Positions 1 through 9,019 are shown, numbered from the stretch's first letter. The stretch is 64,000 nucleotides of DNA from RGIG5612 sp050944475 (GCA_050944475.1 JBMNRD010000003.1:183790-247789), one strand, 5' to 3'. Made by a program: numbers and translations. The notes: a model not told the origin generated them from the sequence alone.

Positions 1-40
1 CGAGTTTTCCACCAATAAATAATTCACTCATATCTACCAT
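1..40 (-). CDS. N-terminus of a likely aldehyde dehydrogenase-family protein (cut by window edge)
   Basis: Only the first 13 codons are inside the window. The start ATG is at 40, just after an AAGGAGA ribosome site, with a second in-frame ATG at 31 that has better spacing. The visible peptide MVDMSELFIGGKL resembles the opening of NAD(P)-dependent aldehyde dehydrogenases, which commonly begin with an L-I-G-G-K/E-W strand. It follows the FGGY kinase gene by about 15 bases on the same strand, so it is probably the next gene of the sugar operon. The family call rests on a very short stretch and is tentative. Confidence 0.35.
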   Translation of the reverse strand, partial: MVDMSELFIGGKL

Positions 41-54
41 TATCTCCTTTGTAT

Positions 55-1500
55 TTATTTAGGCTCGGATTCGAATATCCCGCTTACGCAGTCATGGACC
101 CGCATATATTTTTCGTAAAGAACATCATAGACCACAGCCGTATCTTCATTCACATCAAACCGCTTTTCGGAAATGAGCCGTGGCAGATAATCAGGCGAAG
201 TGCCGAGTGCCAGCATAGCCAGCATAAGCGCACCTGTCATTGTCGCCTCTGTTATATTCAGCCTGTAATGAGGAATACGGGTTACATCTGTTTTTATCTG
301 CAGCCAAAGGTCACTGTGTGAGCCTCCCCCGATAGCGATGACCCTGTCAGGATAAATACCCATCCCTGCTCCTGTCTCAAAAATCTTACGAACTGAAAAA
401 GCGTTGGCTTCCAGAATTGATCTGAAGATATGCTCGGGACGGTGTTTCATCTCCATCCCCAAAAAGCATCCTTTCATATCTGACTTCCAGAAAGGAGTCC
501 TCTCACCGCTCAGCGTCGGAAAAGCTATAAGTCCGTCACTGCCCGGAGAAAGTTTTGCCGCAAGTTCGGTCAGTTCAGCAATAGACCTTCCGCTCTCGCT
601 GATGGTGTTCATGAACCAGTCAACCGTTCCCCCGTACAGTCCCATTGGACCGCCACTTATCCACATTCCCGGATAAACATGGGGGTTTGTGACAACGCCA
701 AAGGTCTTATCAGCCGTCAGTTTACTATGGACCATAAACACAACATCGGTGGTGCCCATAACACTGACTGCGGTTCCTGCCTCATATGCTCCTGCACCCA
801 ATATGCCCGTAGAGCCGTCCACGCTGCCGCAAACAACAGGGATACCTGCTACAAGTCCCAGAGCTTTGGCAATCTCCGGCCTCAGCTCACCGACTATGGA
901 ATAAGGCCTTTCGAGTTCCGGAAGCTTATCAATATCCGTTCCGAATTCTCTTATTGCATCCTCATCCCAACAGGCTTTTTCAACATTATATAAAAGTGTA
1001 TAACCGGCAAATGTATGATCGATGCAGCATCTGCCTGTAAGTTTTGCATTGATAAAATCCTTAAGAGTGGTAAGGCATTTCATTTTTGAATATATTTCCG
1101 GTTTGGAATTTTTCAGGTGGACCAGCTTAAATGCTGCGTTCTCTGCACTCATTCTCCGCAGGGATACCCCATAAACATGACTATCATCGTGGGTCTTTGA
1201 AAACGCCTCATACTCTTCGCGGCACTGATGCATATATGTCATGCATGGTGTTACAGCATTCAGGTCATTATCCAGACCTACCCATGAAAGTAATGAAGAC
1301 GAAGACACCGCGGAAATGTTATCATGGCGGGAGCAGATCCTGCACATCAGTTCAAATATCATTTCCCATTCATGCCCAGCATCAAAGGTCACGTCAGCAA
1401 CTCGCTTAACGACCTCTGCATCCACGATATGTAATTCATCATCCATGATTGCAACTCTGACCGAGCTGGTGCCCATGTCTATTATTAAATATTTTTTCAT
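55..1500 (-). CDS. FGGY-family carbohydrate kinase (first of three)
   Basis: A 481-residue sugar kinase of the FGGY family, which phosphorylates a sugar, ketose or polyol with ATP in the cytoplasm. The N-terminal phosphate-binding loop I-D-M-G-T-S lies at residues 7-12, the likely catalytic Asp is D228 in the V-D-G-S context, and the C-terminal Gly-rich adenosine motif GGGSHSDLW starts near residue 391. Length and layout match xylulokinase/gluconokinase-type members and nothing is missing. It lies 10 bases after the GntR regulator gene and directly before a probable aldehyde dehydrogenase. The substrate cannot be read from the sequence. The neighbours suggest a polyol-derived ketose or an aldonate. 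It is clearly a different subgroup from the kinases at 2497 and 15048. Confidence 0.9.
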   Translation of the reverse strand: MKKYLIIDMGTSSVRVAIMDDELHIVDAEVVKRVADVTFDAGHEWEMIFELMCRICSRHDNISAVSSSSLLSWVGLDNDLNAVTPCMTYMHQCREEYEAFSKTHDDSHVYGVSLRRMSAENAAFKLVHLKNSKPEIYSKMKCLTTLKDFINAKLTGRCCIDHTFAGYTLLYNVEKACWDEDAIREFGTDIDKLPELERPYSIVGELRPEIAKALGLVAGIPVVCGSVDGSTGILGAGAYEAGTAVSVMGTTDVVFMVHSKLTADKTFGVVTNPHVYPGMWISGGPMGLYGGTVDWFMNTISESGRSIAELTELAAKLSPGSDGLIAFPTLSGERTPFWKSDMKGCFLGMEMKHRPEHIFRSILEANAFSVRKIFETGAGMGIYPDRVIAIGGGSHSDLWLQIKTDVTRIPHYRLNITEATMTGALMLAMLALGTSPDYLPRLISEKRFDVNEDTAVVYDVLYEKYMRVHDCVSGIFESEPK

Positions 1501-1510
1501 TGATTAATCA

Positions 1511-2233
1511 TCAGTTTTTGAACGCAGTAAACTCAATGGAATATCTGCTGCCTATATAATAGTTGTCAGAAAACTCCGCAACCTCACCATTTTCCAGATA
1601 TCCGAGTGATTCAACATGCAACAAGGCTGTCTTTTCTGTCAGTTCAAGCAACGCAGTCTGTTTATTGCTCGATAATACTGAAGTTATCGTCTGATTCGAT
1701 TTGGCGATCTTAAGCGAATATTCTTTCTCCAGTATATTATAGAAAGATTCACTCACCAGGCGGTATGGATCAAATCCGGGTATCAGCTCGTTTATAAAAT
1801 AAAGATTATTCAGTAAAAGCGGGTCGGAATTTGCATATCTTACCCTCTCCACAAAGAGAAGTTCTGTGCCTTTATCAACACCGAATCTGTCAGCCAGACT
1901 TTTATCCGCCTGAATAATATCAGTGCGATGGATATATGATGACATCTTCAGTCCCCGCCTGGAAAATTCATCAGTAAGTCCGGTAAACGTATTAAGGTTG
2001 CGGTGAAGATAATCTTTCTTGACCCGCGGAGTTTTGCTGAAGTCCTTTTCAAGGACTCCTTCATCAACCAGTTCAGAAATAACTCTTCTTATAGTTACCC
2101 TGCTGACTCCAAAGGCCTCTATAAGTTTCTCTTCCGTAGGAATAACGTCGCCGGGTTTCATAACCCCTGAATGTATCCCTTCCTTGATCGTCTCTTTTAC
2201 TCTGTAGTAAAGAGGTCCTCTATAATTTTCCAT
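1511..2233 (-). CDS. GntR-family transcriptional regulator with UTRA ligand domain
   Basis: A 240-residue DNA-binding regulator of the GntR/HutC type. An N-terminal winged helix (P-L-Y-Y-R-V-K, then I-P-T-E-E-K-L, then F-G-V-S-R-V-T-I-R) occupies about the first 75 residues and a UTRA ligand-binding domain fills the rest (L-L-F-V-E-R-V-R-Y and an S-D-N-Y-Y-I end). UTRA domains usually sense a phosphorylated sugar or related intermediate. It is the obvious local regulator of the carbohydrate cluster. Start choice: an ATG at 2257 exists, but a TTGACA-17-TATTAT promoter ends six bases upstream of it, so the second ATG at 2233, with a short leader, is preferred. The next kinase follows within 10 bases, so the regulator and that kinase are probably co-transcribed. 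Confidence 0.88.
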   Translation of the reverse strand: MENYRGPLYYRVKETIKEGIHSGVMKPGDVIPTEEKLIEAFGVSRVTIRRVISELVDEGVLEKDFSKTPRVKKDYLHRNLNTFTGLTDEFSRRGLKMSSYIHRTDIIQADKSLADRFGVDKGTELLFVERVRYANSDPLLLNNLYFINELIPGFDPYRLVSESFYNILEKEYSLKIAKSNQTITSVLSSNKQTALLELTEKTALLHVESLGYLENGEVAEFSDNYYIGSRYSIEFTAFKN

Positions 2234-2262
2234 GATTGCTCTGACTTTATTACCCATCTCCC

Positions 2263-2291
2263 ATAATACATTTTAGAAACAATAATGTCAA
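2263..2291 (-). promoter_or_regulatory. Sigma-A-type promoter for the GntR-kinase operon
   Basis: Read on the minus strand: a perfect -35 TTGACA (2286-2291), a 17-base spacer, then a -10 TATTAT (2263-2268). The start point would fall near 2256, which excludes a conventionally led ATG at 2257 and supports the ATG at 2233. Confidence 0.75.
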
Positions 2292-2432
2292 CAGCTATAC
2301 TACAATTTGTGCAATATTGTTTCATCAATGCCTTTTATGCCTCCATATTATTTTAATGTTGCGATTATACCACAGTTCTATTCCGTTGCTTAGAATTTCA
2401 TAGTCAGAGGAAATTAGCCTGATGCTGATTTA

Positions 2433-2470
2433 GTATTGTTAATACAATTTTTGTGGTGTCAGACATGACA
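2433..2470. promoter_or_regulatory. Two small palindromes, candidate regulator operators
   Basis: GTATT-GTT-AATAC at 2433-2445 and TGTCA-GACA-TGACA at 2457-2470 are both perfect inverted repeats in the gap between the second kinase and the GntR promoter. The first includes TTGTATTA (minus strand), an 8-mer that recurs in the two other large intergenic gaps of the sugar cluster. They may bind the GntR protein. This is inference only. Confidence 0.4.
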
Positions 2471-2496
2471 ATTTAACATAATGTATCACATTTTGG

Positions 2497-4092
2497 TCAG
2501 AACAACTCCACAGCTTTTTCTTCCACACCAAGCGCGGTTATATAATCATCCAGATACTTCCTGTATCCATCAACAGTTTCCTGATCAGGGGAAACTGTTA
2601 TCTTCTCGTCCGACGAAAAGATAGTCCCGTCAAGGAACTCATCAAGAGTTTCACTATCTTTCCTGTTAACCATATAATCTGCAAGAAGGGCCATGCCGTA
2701 AGGCCCGCCCTCTCCGGCATTCTTCATTACCGACACTTCAGCTCCTGTAGCTGCTGCCAGATAACACTGTGAAACGCCGGGAGTCTTAAACAGGCCGCCA
2801 TGCCCCATCAAACGGTCAATAACAACATTTTCATTATCCAGTATCCCCATCCCTATCCGCAGAGCTGCAAAAGCGGAATATATCTCTGCTCTGAGGAAGT
2901 TTGCAAGAGTAAATTTAGCGTCTACTTTTCTTATCACCAGCGGACGACCTTCTAACAGGCCTGTAACAGGTTCACCTGAAACATAGTTGTAAACCATTAT
3001 TCCGCCGCAGTCAGGATCTCCCTCCAGGCTTTTTGTATAAAGCATAGTGAACAGGTCATCCTTATCCATGTAATTCCCGGATGCTTCAATAACTTCCGAG
3101 AAAAGTCCTGTCCACGCGTCAAAATCCGAAGTGCAGTTATTGCAATGAACCATGGCAACAGGTTTGCCGCATGGCGTGGTTACCATGTCTATCTCCTCAT
3201 ATACTCTGCTTAACTGTTTTTCAAGAACAATCATGGAAAATATGGATGTTCCTGCGGAAACATTGCCTGTCCTGACACCAACAGAATCTGTCGCTACCAT
3301 ACCCGTTCCGGCATCGCCTTCAGGAGGTGCCATCGGTATACCGGGTTCAAGCAGACCGGAAGGGTCCAGCTTTGCTGCGCCTTCCGGCGTCAGGTAACCC
3401 GCATTTTTACCTGCAACAAGTACTTTAGGCAGAACATCGCGGATCCTCCATTTATAGTTTTTATCAACAATAAGTTGTTCGAACTGATCCAGCATACGCT
3501 GATCGTAATCATTTATGGCAGAGTCTATAGGAAACATGCCCGAAGCTTCGCCTATTCCGATGACTTTTTCTCCGGTCAGTTGCCAGTGGATATAACTTGA
3601 CAGCGTGGTCATGTAATCAAGATCCTTCACATGATCCATATTTTCCAGTATCGACTGATAAAGCTGGGAAATGCTCCATCTAAGAGGGACATTAAAATCA
3701 AACAGTTTTGTCAGTTCAGCTGCTGCCGCGGAAGTATTTGTATTTCTCCAGGTCCTGAAAGCATCTATCTGGTTTCCGTCACGGTCAAAAGGCAGATATC
3801 CGTGCATCATGCCCGAAATACCGATGGCACCGATCTTTTTCAGCTTTGTCCCGTATTTATCAAATACGTCATCCGCAAGAGCCTTATAGCTTTCTCTCAA
3901 CCCCTCCCATGCATCATCCATATAATATGTCCACAGACCGTTTTCATATCTGTTCTCCCAGGTGAAACTGCCTGAAGCTATCGGAAGATGGTCAGGTCCG
4001 AGCATCACTGATTTGATTCTTGTCGAGCCAAACTCGATCCCCAATATTGTCTGTCCGTTATCTATTGCAGTCTTTATCTGTTCTACAGTCAT
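2497..4092 (-). CDS. FGGY-family carbohydrate kinase (second; long form)
   Basis: A 531-residue ATP-dependent sugar kinase, longer than the other two and closer in size to ribulokinase-type FGGY proteins. The phosphate loop G-I-E-F-G-S-T-R lies at residues 18-25, the probable catalytic Asp is D260 (P-P-E-G-D-A-G-T), and the C-terminal nucleotide region has G-H-G-G-L-F-K-T and N-A-G-E-G-G. The reading frame extends to a TTG at 4104, but a GGAGGG ribosome site lies inside that extension, four bases before the ATG at 4092, so the ATG is used. It sits 69 bases after the erythritol/threitol-type dehydrogenase gene and would be a reasonable candidate for phosphorylating that enzyme's ketose product. 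Specificity is inferred from context. Confidence 0.88.
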   Translation of the reverse strand: MTVEQIKTAIDNGQTILGIEFGSTRIKSVMLGPDHLPIASGSFTWENRYENGLWTYYMDDAWEGLRESYKALADDVFDKYGTKLKKIGAIGISGMMHGYLPFDRDGNQIDAFRTWRNTNTSAAAAELTKLFDFNVPLRWSISQLYQSILENMDHVKDLDYMTTLSSYIHWQLTGEKVIGIGEASGMFPIDSAINDYDQRMLDQFEQLIVDKNYKWRIRDVLPKVLVAGKNAGYLTPEGAAKLDPSGLLEPGIPMAPPEGDAGTGMVATDSVGVRTGNVSAGTSIFSMIVLEKQLSRVYEEIDMVTTPCGKPVAMVHCNNCTSDFDAWTGLFSEVIEASGNYMDKDDLFTMLYTKSLEGDPDCGGIMVYNYVSGEPVTGLLEGRPLVIRKVDAKFTLANFLRAEIYSAFAALRIGMGILDNENVVIDRLMGHGGLFKTPGVSQCYLAAATGAEVSVMKNAGEGGPYGMALLADYMVNRKDSETLDEFLDGTIFSSDEKITVSPDQETVDGYRKYLDDYITALGVEEKAVELF

Positions 4093-4138
4093 TTTACCCT
4101 CCAAACAATCGTCAGCATCCTGTCATTTGATTATTGGC

Positions 4139-4160
4139 AGCTCCGGCATATCTCGGAGCT
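4139..4160 (-). other. Intercistronic stem-loop
   Basis: AGCTCCG (4139-4145) pairs with CGGAGCT (4154-4160), immediately after the stop of the dehydrogenase gene on the minus strand. No T-run follows on that strand, so an mRNA end-protecting or processing structure is more likely than a terminator. Confidence 0.4.
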
Positions 4161-4161
4161 T

Positions 4162-5229
4162 TTAGAATTTGAACGCCACCTTGAGATCTCCGTCTTTTCC
4201 CGTAGCTTTATCAAAAGCTTCTACCCAATCATCAAGTTTATATATGCTTGAAATGACGCCGTCTGTTTTTAGGTCGCCCGATGCGATGCGTTCAATCACA
4301 AAGTCATAGCAGTATGGTGAAAGGTGTGAGCCGAGAACATCCAGCTCTTTTTCGTCACCGATTATTGACCAGTCAACAGTAGTGTCGCTTCCGAACACTC
4401 CGAACTCCACGAATCTTCCCATCTTTCTGATCATATCTAGACCCTGCTTAACGCTGGACGGATGTCCTGCAGCTTCAATGTAGATATCACATCCGTAACC
4501 TTCGGTCATATCCATTATCTCTTTTACCACATCGCATTTTGACGGATTGATAACAATGTCTGCTCCGAAGTCTTTTGCCTTCTCAAGACGCTCATCCATC
4601 ATATCCAATACAACAAGTTTTGCAGGATTCTTCATCCTTGCATAAGTTATCATTCCCAATCCGAGAGTTCCCGCACCCGAGATAACTACGAAATCCTCAT
4701 TAGTAATCTGTGCTCTGTCAATACAATGCTTTGAGCAGGAATACGGCTCAATCAAAAGTGCTTTCTCGATAGACATATCTTCCGGTATTCTGTGAATCAC
4801 TGAGCGAAAAGGATATCTTACATATTCTGCCATTCCTCCGTTATTGTCCTTCTGGAAACCGAAGGTTGCATGAGGCTGGCACATCCAGTATTTTCCTGTT
4901 TTGCAGAACCTGCATTTTCCGCATGGAAGAATCTGGTCTGCGATTATACGGTCGCCGACCTTATATTCTTTAACATTTGCGCCGACCTCAACGATACGAC
5001 CGAAAAACTCATGTCCCGGAATAAAAGGCGGCTTAACCCAGCTCGGTTCTTTTTCATTTCCCCAGAAACGCTCCGCTCCGTGCATACACTTCAGATCTCC
5101 CGCACAGATACCGCATGCTTCTGTTTTAATTATCACATCATCAGGGCCGCATTCCGGAACCGGATACCGCTCCTCAAGCTTGTAATCATTCTGCCCATAG
5201 CAAACCAGTGCTTTCATTGTCTTCTGCAT
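4162..5229 (-). CDS. Zinc-dependent alcohol dehydrogenase, erythritol/L-threitol dehydrogenase-like
   Basis: A 355-residue medium-chain dehydrogenase that should oxidise a polyol to a ketose with NAD(P). Catalytic zinc ligands are visible at C42 (C-G-I-C-A-G-D), H73 and E74 (G-H-E), and the structural zinc lobe has C103, C106, C109 and C117. A Rossmann fold follows (G-A-G-T-L-G-L-G). The I-C-A-G-D-L-K-C-M-H-G-A-E-R-F-W-G region resembles what I recall of the erythritol/L-threitol dehydrogenase subgroup of actinobacteria and Firmicutes rather than ordinary sorbitol dehydrogenase. It lies between an MBL-fold hydrolase and an FGGY kinase. An AAGGAG ribosome site precedes the ATG. The dehydrogenase class is certain; the tetritol assignment is moderate. 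Confidence 0.85.
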   Translation of the reverse strand: MQKTMKALVCYGQNDYKLEERYPVPECGPDDVIIKTEACGICAGDLKCMHGAERFWGNEKEPSWVKPPFIPGHEFFGRIVEVGANVKEYKVGDRIIADQILPCGKCRFCKTGKYWMCQPHATFGFQKDNNGGMAEYVRYPFRSVIHRIPEDMSIEKALLIEPYSCSKHCIDRAQITNEDFVVISGAGTLGLGMITYARMKNPAKLVVLDMMDERLEKAKDFGADIVINPSKCDVVKEIMDMTEGYGCDIYIEAAGHPSSVKQGLDMIRKMGRFVEFGVFGSDTTVDWSIIGDEKELDVLGSHLSPYCYDFVIERIASGDLKTDGVISSIYKLDDWVEAFDKATGKDGDLKVAFKF

Positions 5230-5260
5230 AATTATCTTGCTCCTTTACTGTGTGTTTATT

Positions 5261-6079
5261 TCAATCATAATATCCATCTTCTGAATGCTTCAATGTTGAA
5301 AACTGCTGCATGTCATGTCCATATATCAGCTTGCAGTTGTTCTTGCGTACATACTCAAGTATAAATTTAATGGTTCTTCTGTACCCCTGCGAATCGAAAA
5401 TGATGCCGGGCAGGCGAAGTTCAGGATAAATATTTTCTTCCATATAAATGGCATCCGCCACAAGCAGCAGTGAACCTGTGTTTTCCAGATCCACTCTAAG
5501 TCCCAGCATTCCCCAGGAATGGCCTGAACCGAAATTCACTATGGTAACACCCTTCGCTACTTCGATCTCTGTTTCTTCATTTGTCACTGTACGCCAGTGA
5601 AGATGAGCGTTCATGAACCTTTCGATATCGCAGGGAACATGAACATTGATATCCTCACCTTTGATATAATTGCAGATCGTATTGGTAAATTCATCATCAT
5701 GAACGTATACTTCTGCGTTCTTAAAGAAGCTGAGACACCCTGCATGGTCTACATGAAGGTGGGACATGATAACTGTTTTTACGTCTTCGGGTTTTACGCC
5801 GAGTGCAGCAAGTCTCGGAAGAAGATGCTGTTCTTCGGTTGCTGTATAAGGCGACTGCTCCTTAATGAAAGCGGGCCAAGCTTCTTCATGATCCGGTGCA
5901 CATCCGGTATCGAAAAGAATATATCCGCCTTCCGGATGATCGATCAGGAATGCTTGCATAGGAATCCTTATCCACTCAAAATCCGGATTGGGATTGTGCA
6001 CAGTCGCACAGTTTGTTCCCGCTACCATAAAGTTTTTGTCTTCCTCCTGATAGCCAAGATCAAGCACATATAATTTCAT
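5261..6079 (-). CDS. Metallo-beta-lactamase-fold hydrolase, N-acyl homoserine lactonase-like
   Basis: A 272-residue member of the MBL superfamily. The dinuclear metal motif H-L-H-V-D-H lies at residues 107-112, a further His is in G-S-G-H-S-W-G, an Asp in V-A-D-A-I-Y and a final His in Y-G-H-D-M. The long N-terminal segment before the first metal motif and the F-D-T-G strand resemble AHL-lactonase-type enzymes. In this setting, between polyol dehydrogenases, hydrolysis of a sugar lactone is a more natural guess than quorum quenching. A good ribosome site (AAAGGATGG) precedes the start. The following dehydrogenase gene starts about 30 bases downstream. The substrate is not determinable. Confidence 0.8.
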   Translation of the reverse strand: MKLYVLDLGYQEEDKNFMVAGTNCATVHNPNPDFEWIRIPMQAFLIDHPEGGYILFDTGCAPDHEEAWPAFIKEQSPYTATEEQHLLPRLAALGVKPEDVKTVIMSHLHVDHAGCLSFFKNAEVYVHDDEFTNTICNYIKGEDINVHVPCDIERFMNAHLHWRTVTNEETEIEVAKGVTIVNFGSGHSWGMLGLRVDLENTGSLLLVADAIYMEENIYPELRLPGIIFDSQGYRRTIKFILEYVRKNNCKLIYGHDMQQFSTLKHSEDGYYD

Positions 6080-6104
6080 TTATTACACCATCCTTTCCGA
6101 TACA

Positions 6105-6881
6105 TTAGAAACAGGTAAATGCGCCGTCGATTATGAAATCAGCTCCGGTTGTAAACGGGCTCACATCGCTGGCAAGATATACTGCGATACCCTGAAGCTC
6201 CTCAGGTTTTCCGAGCCTGTGCAGCGGCGCCATCGCGTTCCATTTTTCAATAAGCGGTATAAGAGTCGGGGAATTAAGAGTGAGATCTGTGCCGATATAT
6301 CCCGGACTTATTGAATTGACCCTTACACCTCTTGTTGCCCATTCTATGGCAAGCGATTTTGTCAGCTGGATAACTCCTGCTTTTGAAGCATTATATGCGC
6401 ACTGTGGCTGCGGAACGTTTACGATATGTGCAGACATAGATGCCGTATTGATTATGGAACCATGCCCCTGCTTCAGCATCTGCTTTCCGGCTGCTATATC
6501 TGTAAGGAAGATACCGTTAAGATTTACATCGATTACTTTCAGCCATGTGGCATAATCCATCTCCTCCGCAGGAACATTTATACATATTCCGGCATTGCAA
6601 AATGCGGCGTCAAGGCAGCCGAATTCAGCAAGGATTGTATCCATCATTTTATCTACCGATTCAGGATCGGTAACATCTGCCTGAACAGGAATGAACGTTC
6701 TTCCTGTTTTTGCTGCAAGATTCTCTGAGGTTACTTTTGCGGATTCAAAGTCGATATCCACTATAGCTACATCAGCTCCGGCCTCTGCTACTGCAAGCGC
6801 ATAGTTCATTCCTATACCTCTTGCTCCGCCGGTAACAAAAATCTTCTTTCCTTCAAGGCTCAGCCTATCCATGATACTCAT
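6105..6881 (-). CDS. Short-chain dehydrogenase/reductase (SDR)
   Basis: A 258-residue classical SDR. The cofactor motif T-G-G-A-R-G-I-G is at residues 17-24, N-A-G at about 96-98, and the catalytic set is S148, Y163 and K167 (Y-N-A-S-K). The acidic V-D-I-D after the second strand suggests NAD preference. It should interconvert a sugar or polyol hydroxyl and a carbonyl. The reading frame could run upstream to 7049, but that part overlaps the preceding gene and lacks family sequence. The ATG at 6881 has an AAGGA site and begins the SDR fold. D-threitol dehydrogenases are also SDRs, but I cannot place this protein in that subgroup. Confidence 0.88.
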   Translation of the reverse strand: MSIMDRLSLEGKKIFVTGGARGIGMNYALAVAEAGADVAIVDIDFESAKVTSENLAAKTGRTFIPVQADVTDPESVDKMMDTILAEFGCLDAAFCNAGICINVPAEEMDYATWLKVIDVNLNGIFLTDIAAGKQMLKQGHGSIINTASMSAHIVNVPQPQCAYNASKAGVIQLTKSLAIEWATRGVRVNSISPGYIGTDLTLNSPTLIPLIEKWNAMAPLHRLGKPEELQGIAVYLASDVSPFTTGADFIIDGAFTCF

Positions 6882-6915
6882 AAGATTACTATCCTTACTA
6901 TATTTTTTTAAATTA

Positions 6916-7842
6916 TTATTTTGAAAACCGTCCTGCATCATACAGCTCTTTTCTGAGCCATTCAGGATCTTCATATGCCGGGTTGGGATATGTGTAGAAT
7001 CCTTTACCAGATTTAACGCCGAGTTCTCCTCTTTCAACCATAGGCTCAAGGAAATCTATCCTTTTGATCCATATTGAACTATCCCGGCCTGCTGCTACAC
7101 ATTTTGCGAGTTCATTCCTGGCCTGGGCAAGTCTCAGATCAAGTCCGCAGAAATCCATAATCGCGAACGGGCCCCTTGCATGATTGTGGGCCATCATCCA
7201 GCTCCTGTCCAGATCTTCAGGAGTTCCGTATCCGTCTATAATCAGGTCAAGAGCTTCCATGAGCCATACCTGGAGGCAGTTATTTGCAAGATACCTGGAT
7301 TTTTCTTTTTTAAGCACAATAGGAACTTCCCCTGCGCTTATCGAGAGTTCTTTAAGAGTATCAAGCACTTCCTTTTTAGTCTCGGGGATACCCATTACCT
7401 CTGTGTATGTATTCGGGCTGTTAAAGTGCCATGCCGCAAACCTTTCCTTATGCTTCATGTTTTCGGCTATCAGGCTCGGGGTCAGGGATGATGTATTAGT
7501 CACTATGATAGTATCATCGCTGACTGCCTCTTCGATCTGGCAAACAACCTGTTTTTTAACTTCAAGATCCTCTATTACTGCCTCTATCACCATATCGCTC
7601 TCAGCAGCCTCGTCCAGTGACCCGGCAAATGAAATGTTCTTAAGTGTTGTTTCGATATCTTCATCCGTAACACCGAAATTGCTCTTCATAACCTCAGCTA
7701 TAGCGTCAAACCCTTTTCTCCAGTTTTCGATTGCCTTGGGGTTAATATCATATATCTTGAGCTTATATCCGTTCCGACACAATATTATGCCTATACGACA
7801 GCTCATCACTCCCCCGCCAACGATAAAAAAGTTTTTGATCAT
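6916..7842 (-). CDS. 3-hydroxyacyl-CoA dehydrogenase-family protein, possibly a hydroxy-acid/gulonate-type dehydrogenase
   Basis: A 308-residue protein with an N-terminal NAD-binding domain (V-G-G-G-V-M-S at about residues 8-14, then I-Y-D-I-N with an acidic NAD-selecting residue) and a C-terminal 3HCDH domain (A-N-N-C-L-Q, H-A-R-G-P-F-A-I-M-D, G-V-K-S-G-K-G-F-Y-T-Y-P). The family includes fatty-acid enzymes, but also L-gulonate 3-dehydrogenase and carnitine dehydrogenase, which act on free hydroxy acids. No other fatty-acid genes are nearby, so a sugar-acid substrate is more plausible. The start at 7842 follows a GGAGG site. The 34 extra codons upstream overlap nothing recognisable and were dropped. 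Confidence 0.8.
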   Translation of the reverse strand: MIKNFFIVGGGVMSCRIGIILCRNGYKLKIYDINPKAIENWRKGFDAIAEVMKSNFGVTDEDIETTLKNISFAGSLDEAAESDMVIEAVIEDLEVKKQVVCQIEEAVSDDTIIVTNTSSLTPSLIAENMKHKERFAAWHFNSPNTYTEVMGIPETKKEVLDTLKELSISAGEVPIVLKKEKSRYLANNCLQVWLMEALDLIIDGYGTPEDLDRSWMMAHNHARGPFAIMDFCGLDLRLAQARNELAKCVAAGRDSSIWIKRIDFLEPMVERGELGVKSGKGFYTYPNPAYEDPEWLRKELYDAGRFSK

Positions 7843-7888
7843 CTCTTGCCTCTCCTCCCGAGTTTTCCGCTTAATCTGTTTTTTTCTG

Positions 7889-8953
7889 TCAGTCAAAATC
7901 AACAAACACTTCTTTGATGTTTTCTTTTCTGACACATCTTTCAAAAGCTTCTTTTGCGGCGCTCAATCTGCTTCTGTGGGTGATTATCTTTGTGCATTGC
8001 ATACTCTTCTCCCTGTTGTATGCCATCCACTCCAGCATTCTTTCCCATGCAACTCTGCCGCTGTAGCTTCCTTTTATCATTTTCGAAGCCCTTACAACCG
8101 CATCTGACAGCTCCAGTTCAACCTTACCTGAATAGATGCCTTCAAGAATCAGCCTTCCTGAAGCCATTTTCACTGAATTCAGTGCGTCCTGGATAACCAT
8201 TGCTGCACCTGAACACTCAAACGCAACATCTACGCCTTTGCCTTCTGTGATACGGCTGACCGCTTCGGTTAAGTCTTCTTTATCAGCACATATCGTATAA
8301 TCTGCTCCTAATTCTTTAGCTTTTTCAAGCCTATAGGCATCTGCGGATGTTCCGCTTACTATACATCTGCCGGCTCCGTTTGCCTTTGCCATTAAAAGTG
8401 TCACAAGACCTATGGTTCCGGGGCCTGTGATAAGACATGTATCACCGAACACCAGGCCTGCATCATCTACCGCACATGCTCCGATGCTTACAGGTTCGGC
8501 TATTGCTGCCTCTTCAAAACTTACTTCATCAGGAAGCTTTATCACGCCGCCCTCAAAACATTTATAGTACTTGGCAAAACCTCCGTTTTTCTTCCATCCT
8601 GTCAGGTTTTTCCTGTGGACTTCACAGTAATGCCTGCGGCCTGTCCTGCATGCTTCGCACTGACCGCATGGCCCTGTTACGGATGTCCTGCACAGTACTC
8701 TGTCACCTTCTTTTACATTTTTGATGTTTTTTCCGGTATGAACTACAACTCCGGAGAATTCATGTCCCGGTATGATCGGCATATAAGGAGTCACCCAGTC
8801 ATAGCCGCCGGACCAGCTGTATACATGTACATCCGAACCGCATATTCCTGAAACTTTGACTTCAACAAGAAGTTCATCGTCACTTATTTCCGGAACGGCA
8901 ATATCTGTTATGTCTATTCCGGGAGAAGGACTGTTTTTTACTATAGCCTTCAT
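7889..8953 (-). CDS. Zinc-dependent medium-chain alcohol dehydrogenase, sorbitol/threonine dehydrogenase-like
   Basis: A 354-residue MDR enzyme with complete metal sites: C38 (G-I-C-G-S-D), H64-E65 (G-H-E-F-S-G), and structural cysteines C96, C99, C102 and C110. The nucleotide fold has G-P-G-T-I-G-L-V. It should oxidise a secondary alcohol of a sugar alcohol or sugar acid with NAD. It has a TAGGAG ribosome site and lies just after an intercistronic terminator-like hairpin. It is one of four MDR proteins in the cluster and is not a close copy of the others, so it probably acts on a different substrate or carbon. Confidence 0.87.
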   Translation of the reverse strand: MKAIVKNSPSPGIDITDIAVPEISDDELLVEVKVSGICGSDVHVYSWSGGYDWVTPYMPIIPGHEFSGVVVHTGKNIKNVKEGDRVLCRTSVTGPCGQCEACRTGRRHYCEVHRKNLTGWKKNGGFAKYYKCFEGGVIKLPDEVSFEEAAIAEPVSIGACAVDDAGLVFGDTCLITGPGTIGLVTLLMAKANGAGRCIVSGTSADAYRLEKAKELGADYTICADKEDLTEAVSRITEGKGVDVAFECSGAAMVIQDALNSVKMASGRLILEGIYSGKVELELSDAVVRASKMIKGSYSGRVAWERMLEWMAYNREKSMQCTKIITHRSRLSAAKEAFERCVRKENIKEVFVDFD

Positions 8954-8971
8954 TTTCTCTCCTAAAAAGAT

Positions 8972-9008
8972 ATGAGGGTAAGTAGTCTGAACAACTTCTT
9001 ACCCTCAT
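8972..9008 (-). terminator. Intercistronic terminator/attenuator
   Basis: Perfect 11-bp arms ATGAGGGTAAG (8972-8982) and CTTACCCTCAT (8998-9008), followed on the minus strand by ATCTTTTTA. It lies between the lactonase-type gene and the next dehydrogenase and directly abuts that gene's ribosome site. It probably lowers expression of the downstream enzymes relative to the transporter. Confidence 0.65.
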
Positions 9009-9019
9009 GACTGATCATG

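Noticed and set aside
6882..7049. Upstream extension of the SDR at 6105
   Set aside because: It overlaps the end of the 3HCDH-like gene and adds 56 non-family residues; the ATG at 6881 has a ribosome site.
7184..8107. A 307-codon plus-strand frame opposite the 3HCDH and dehydrogenase genes
   Set aside because: Low-complexity Ser/Leu/Phe-rich translation typical of antisense of coding DNA.
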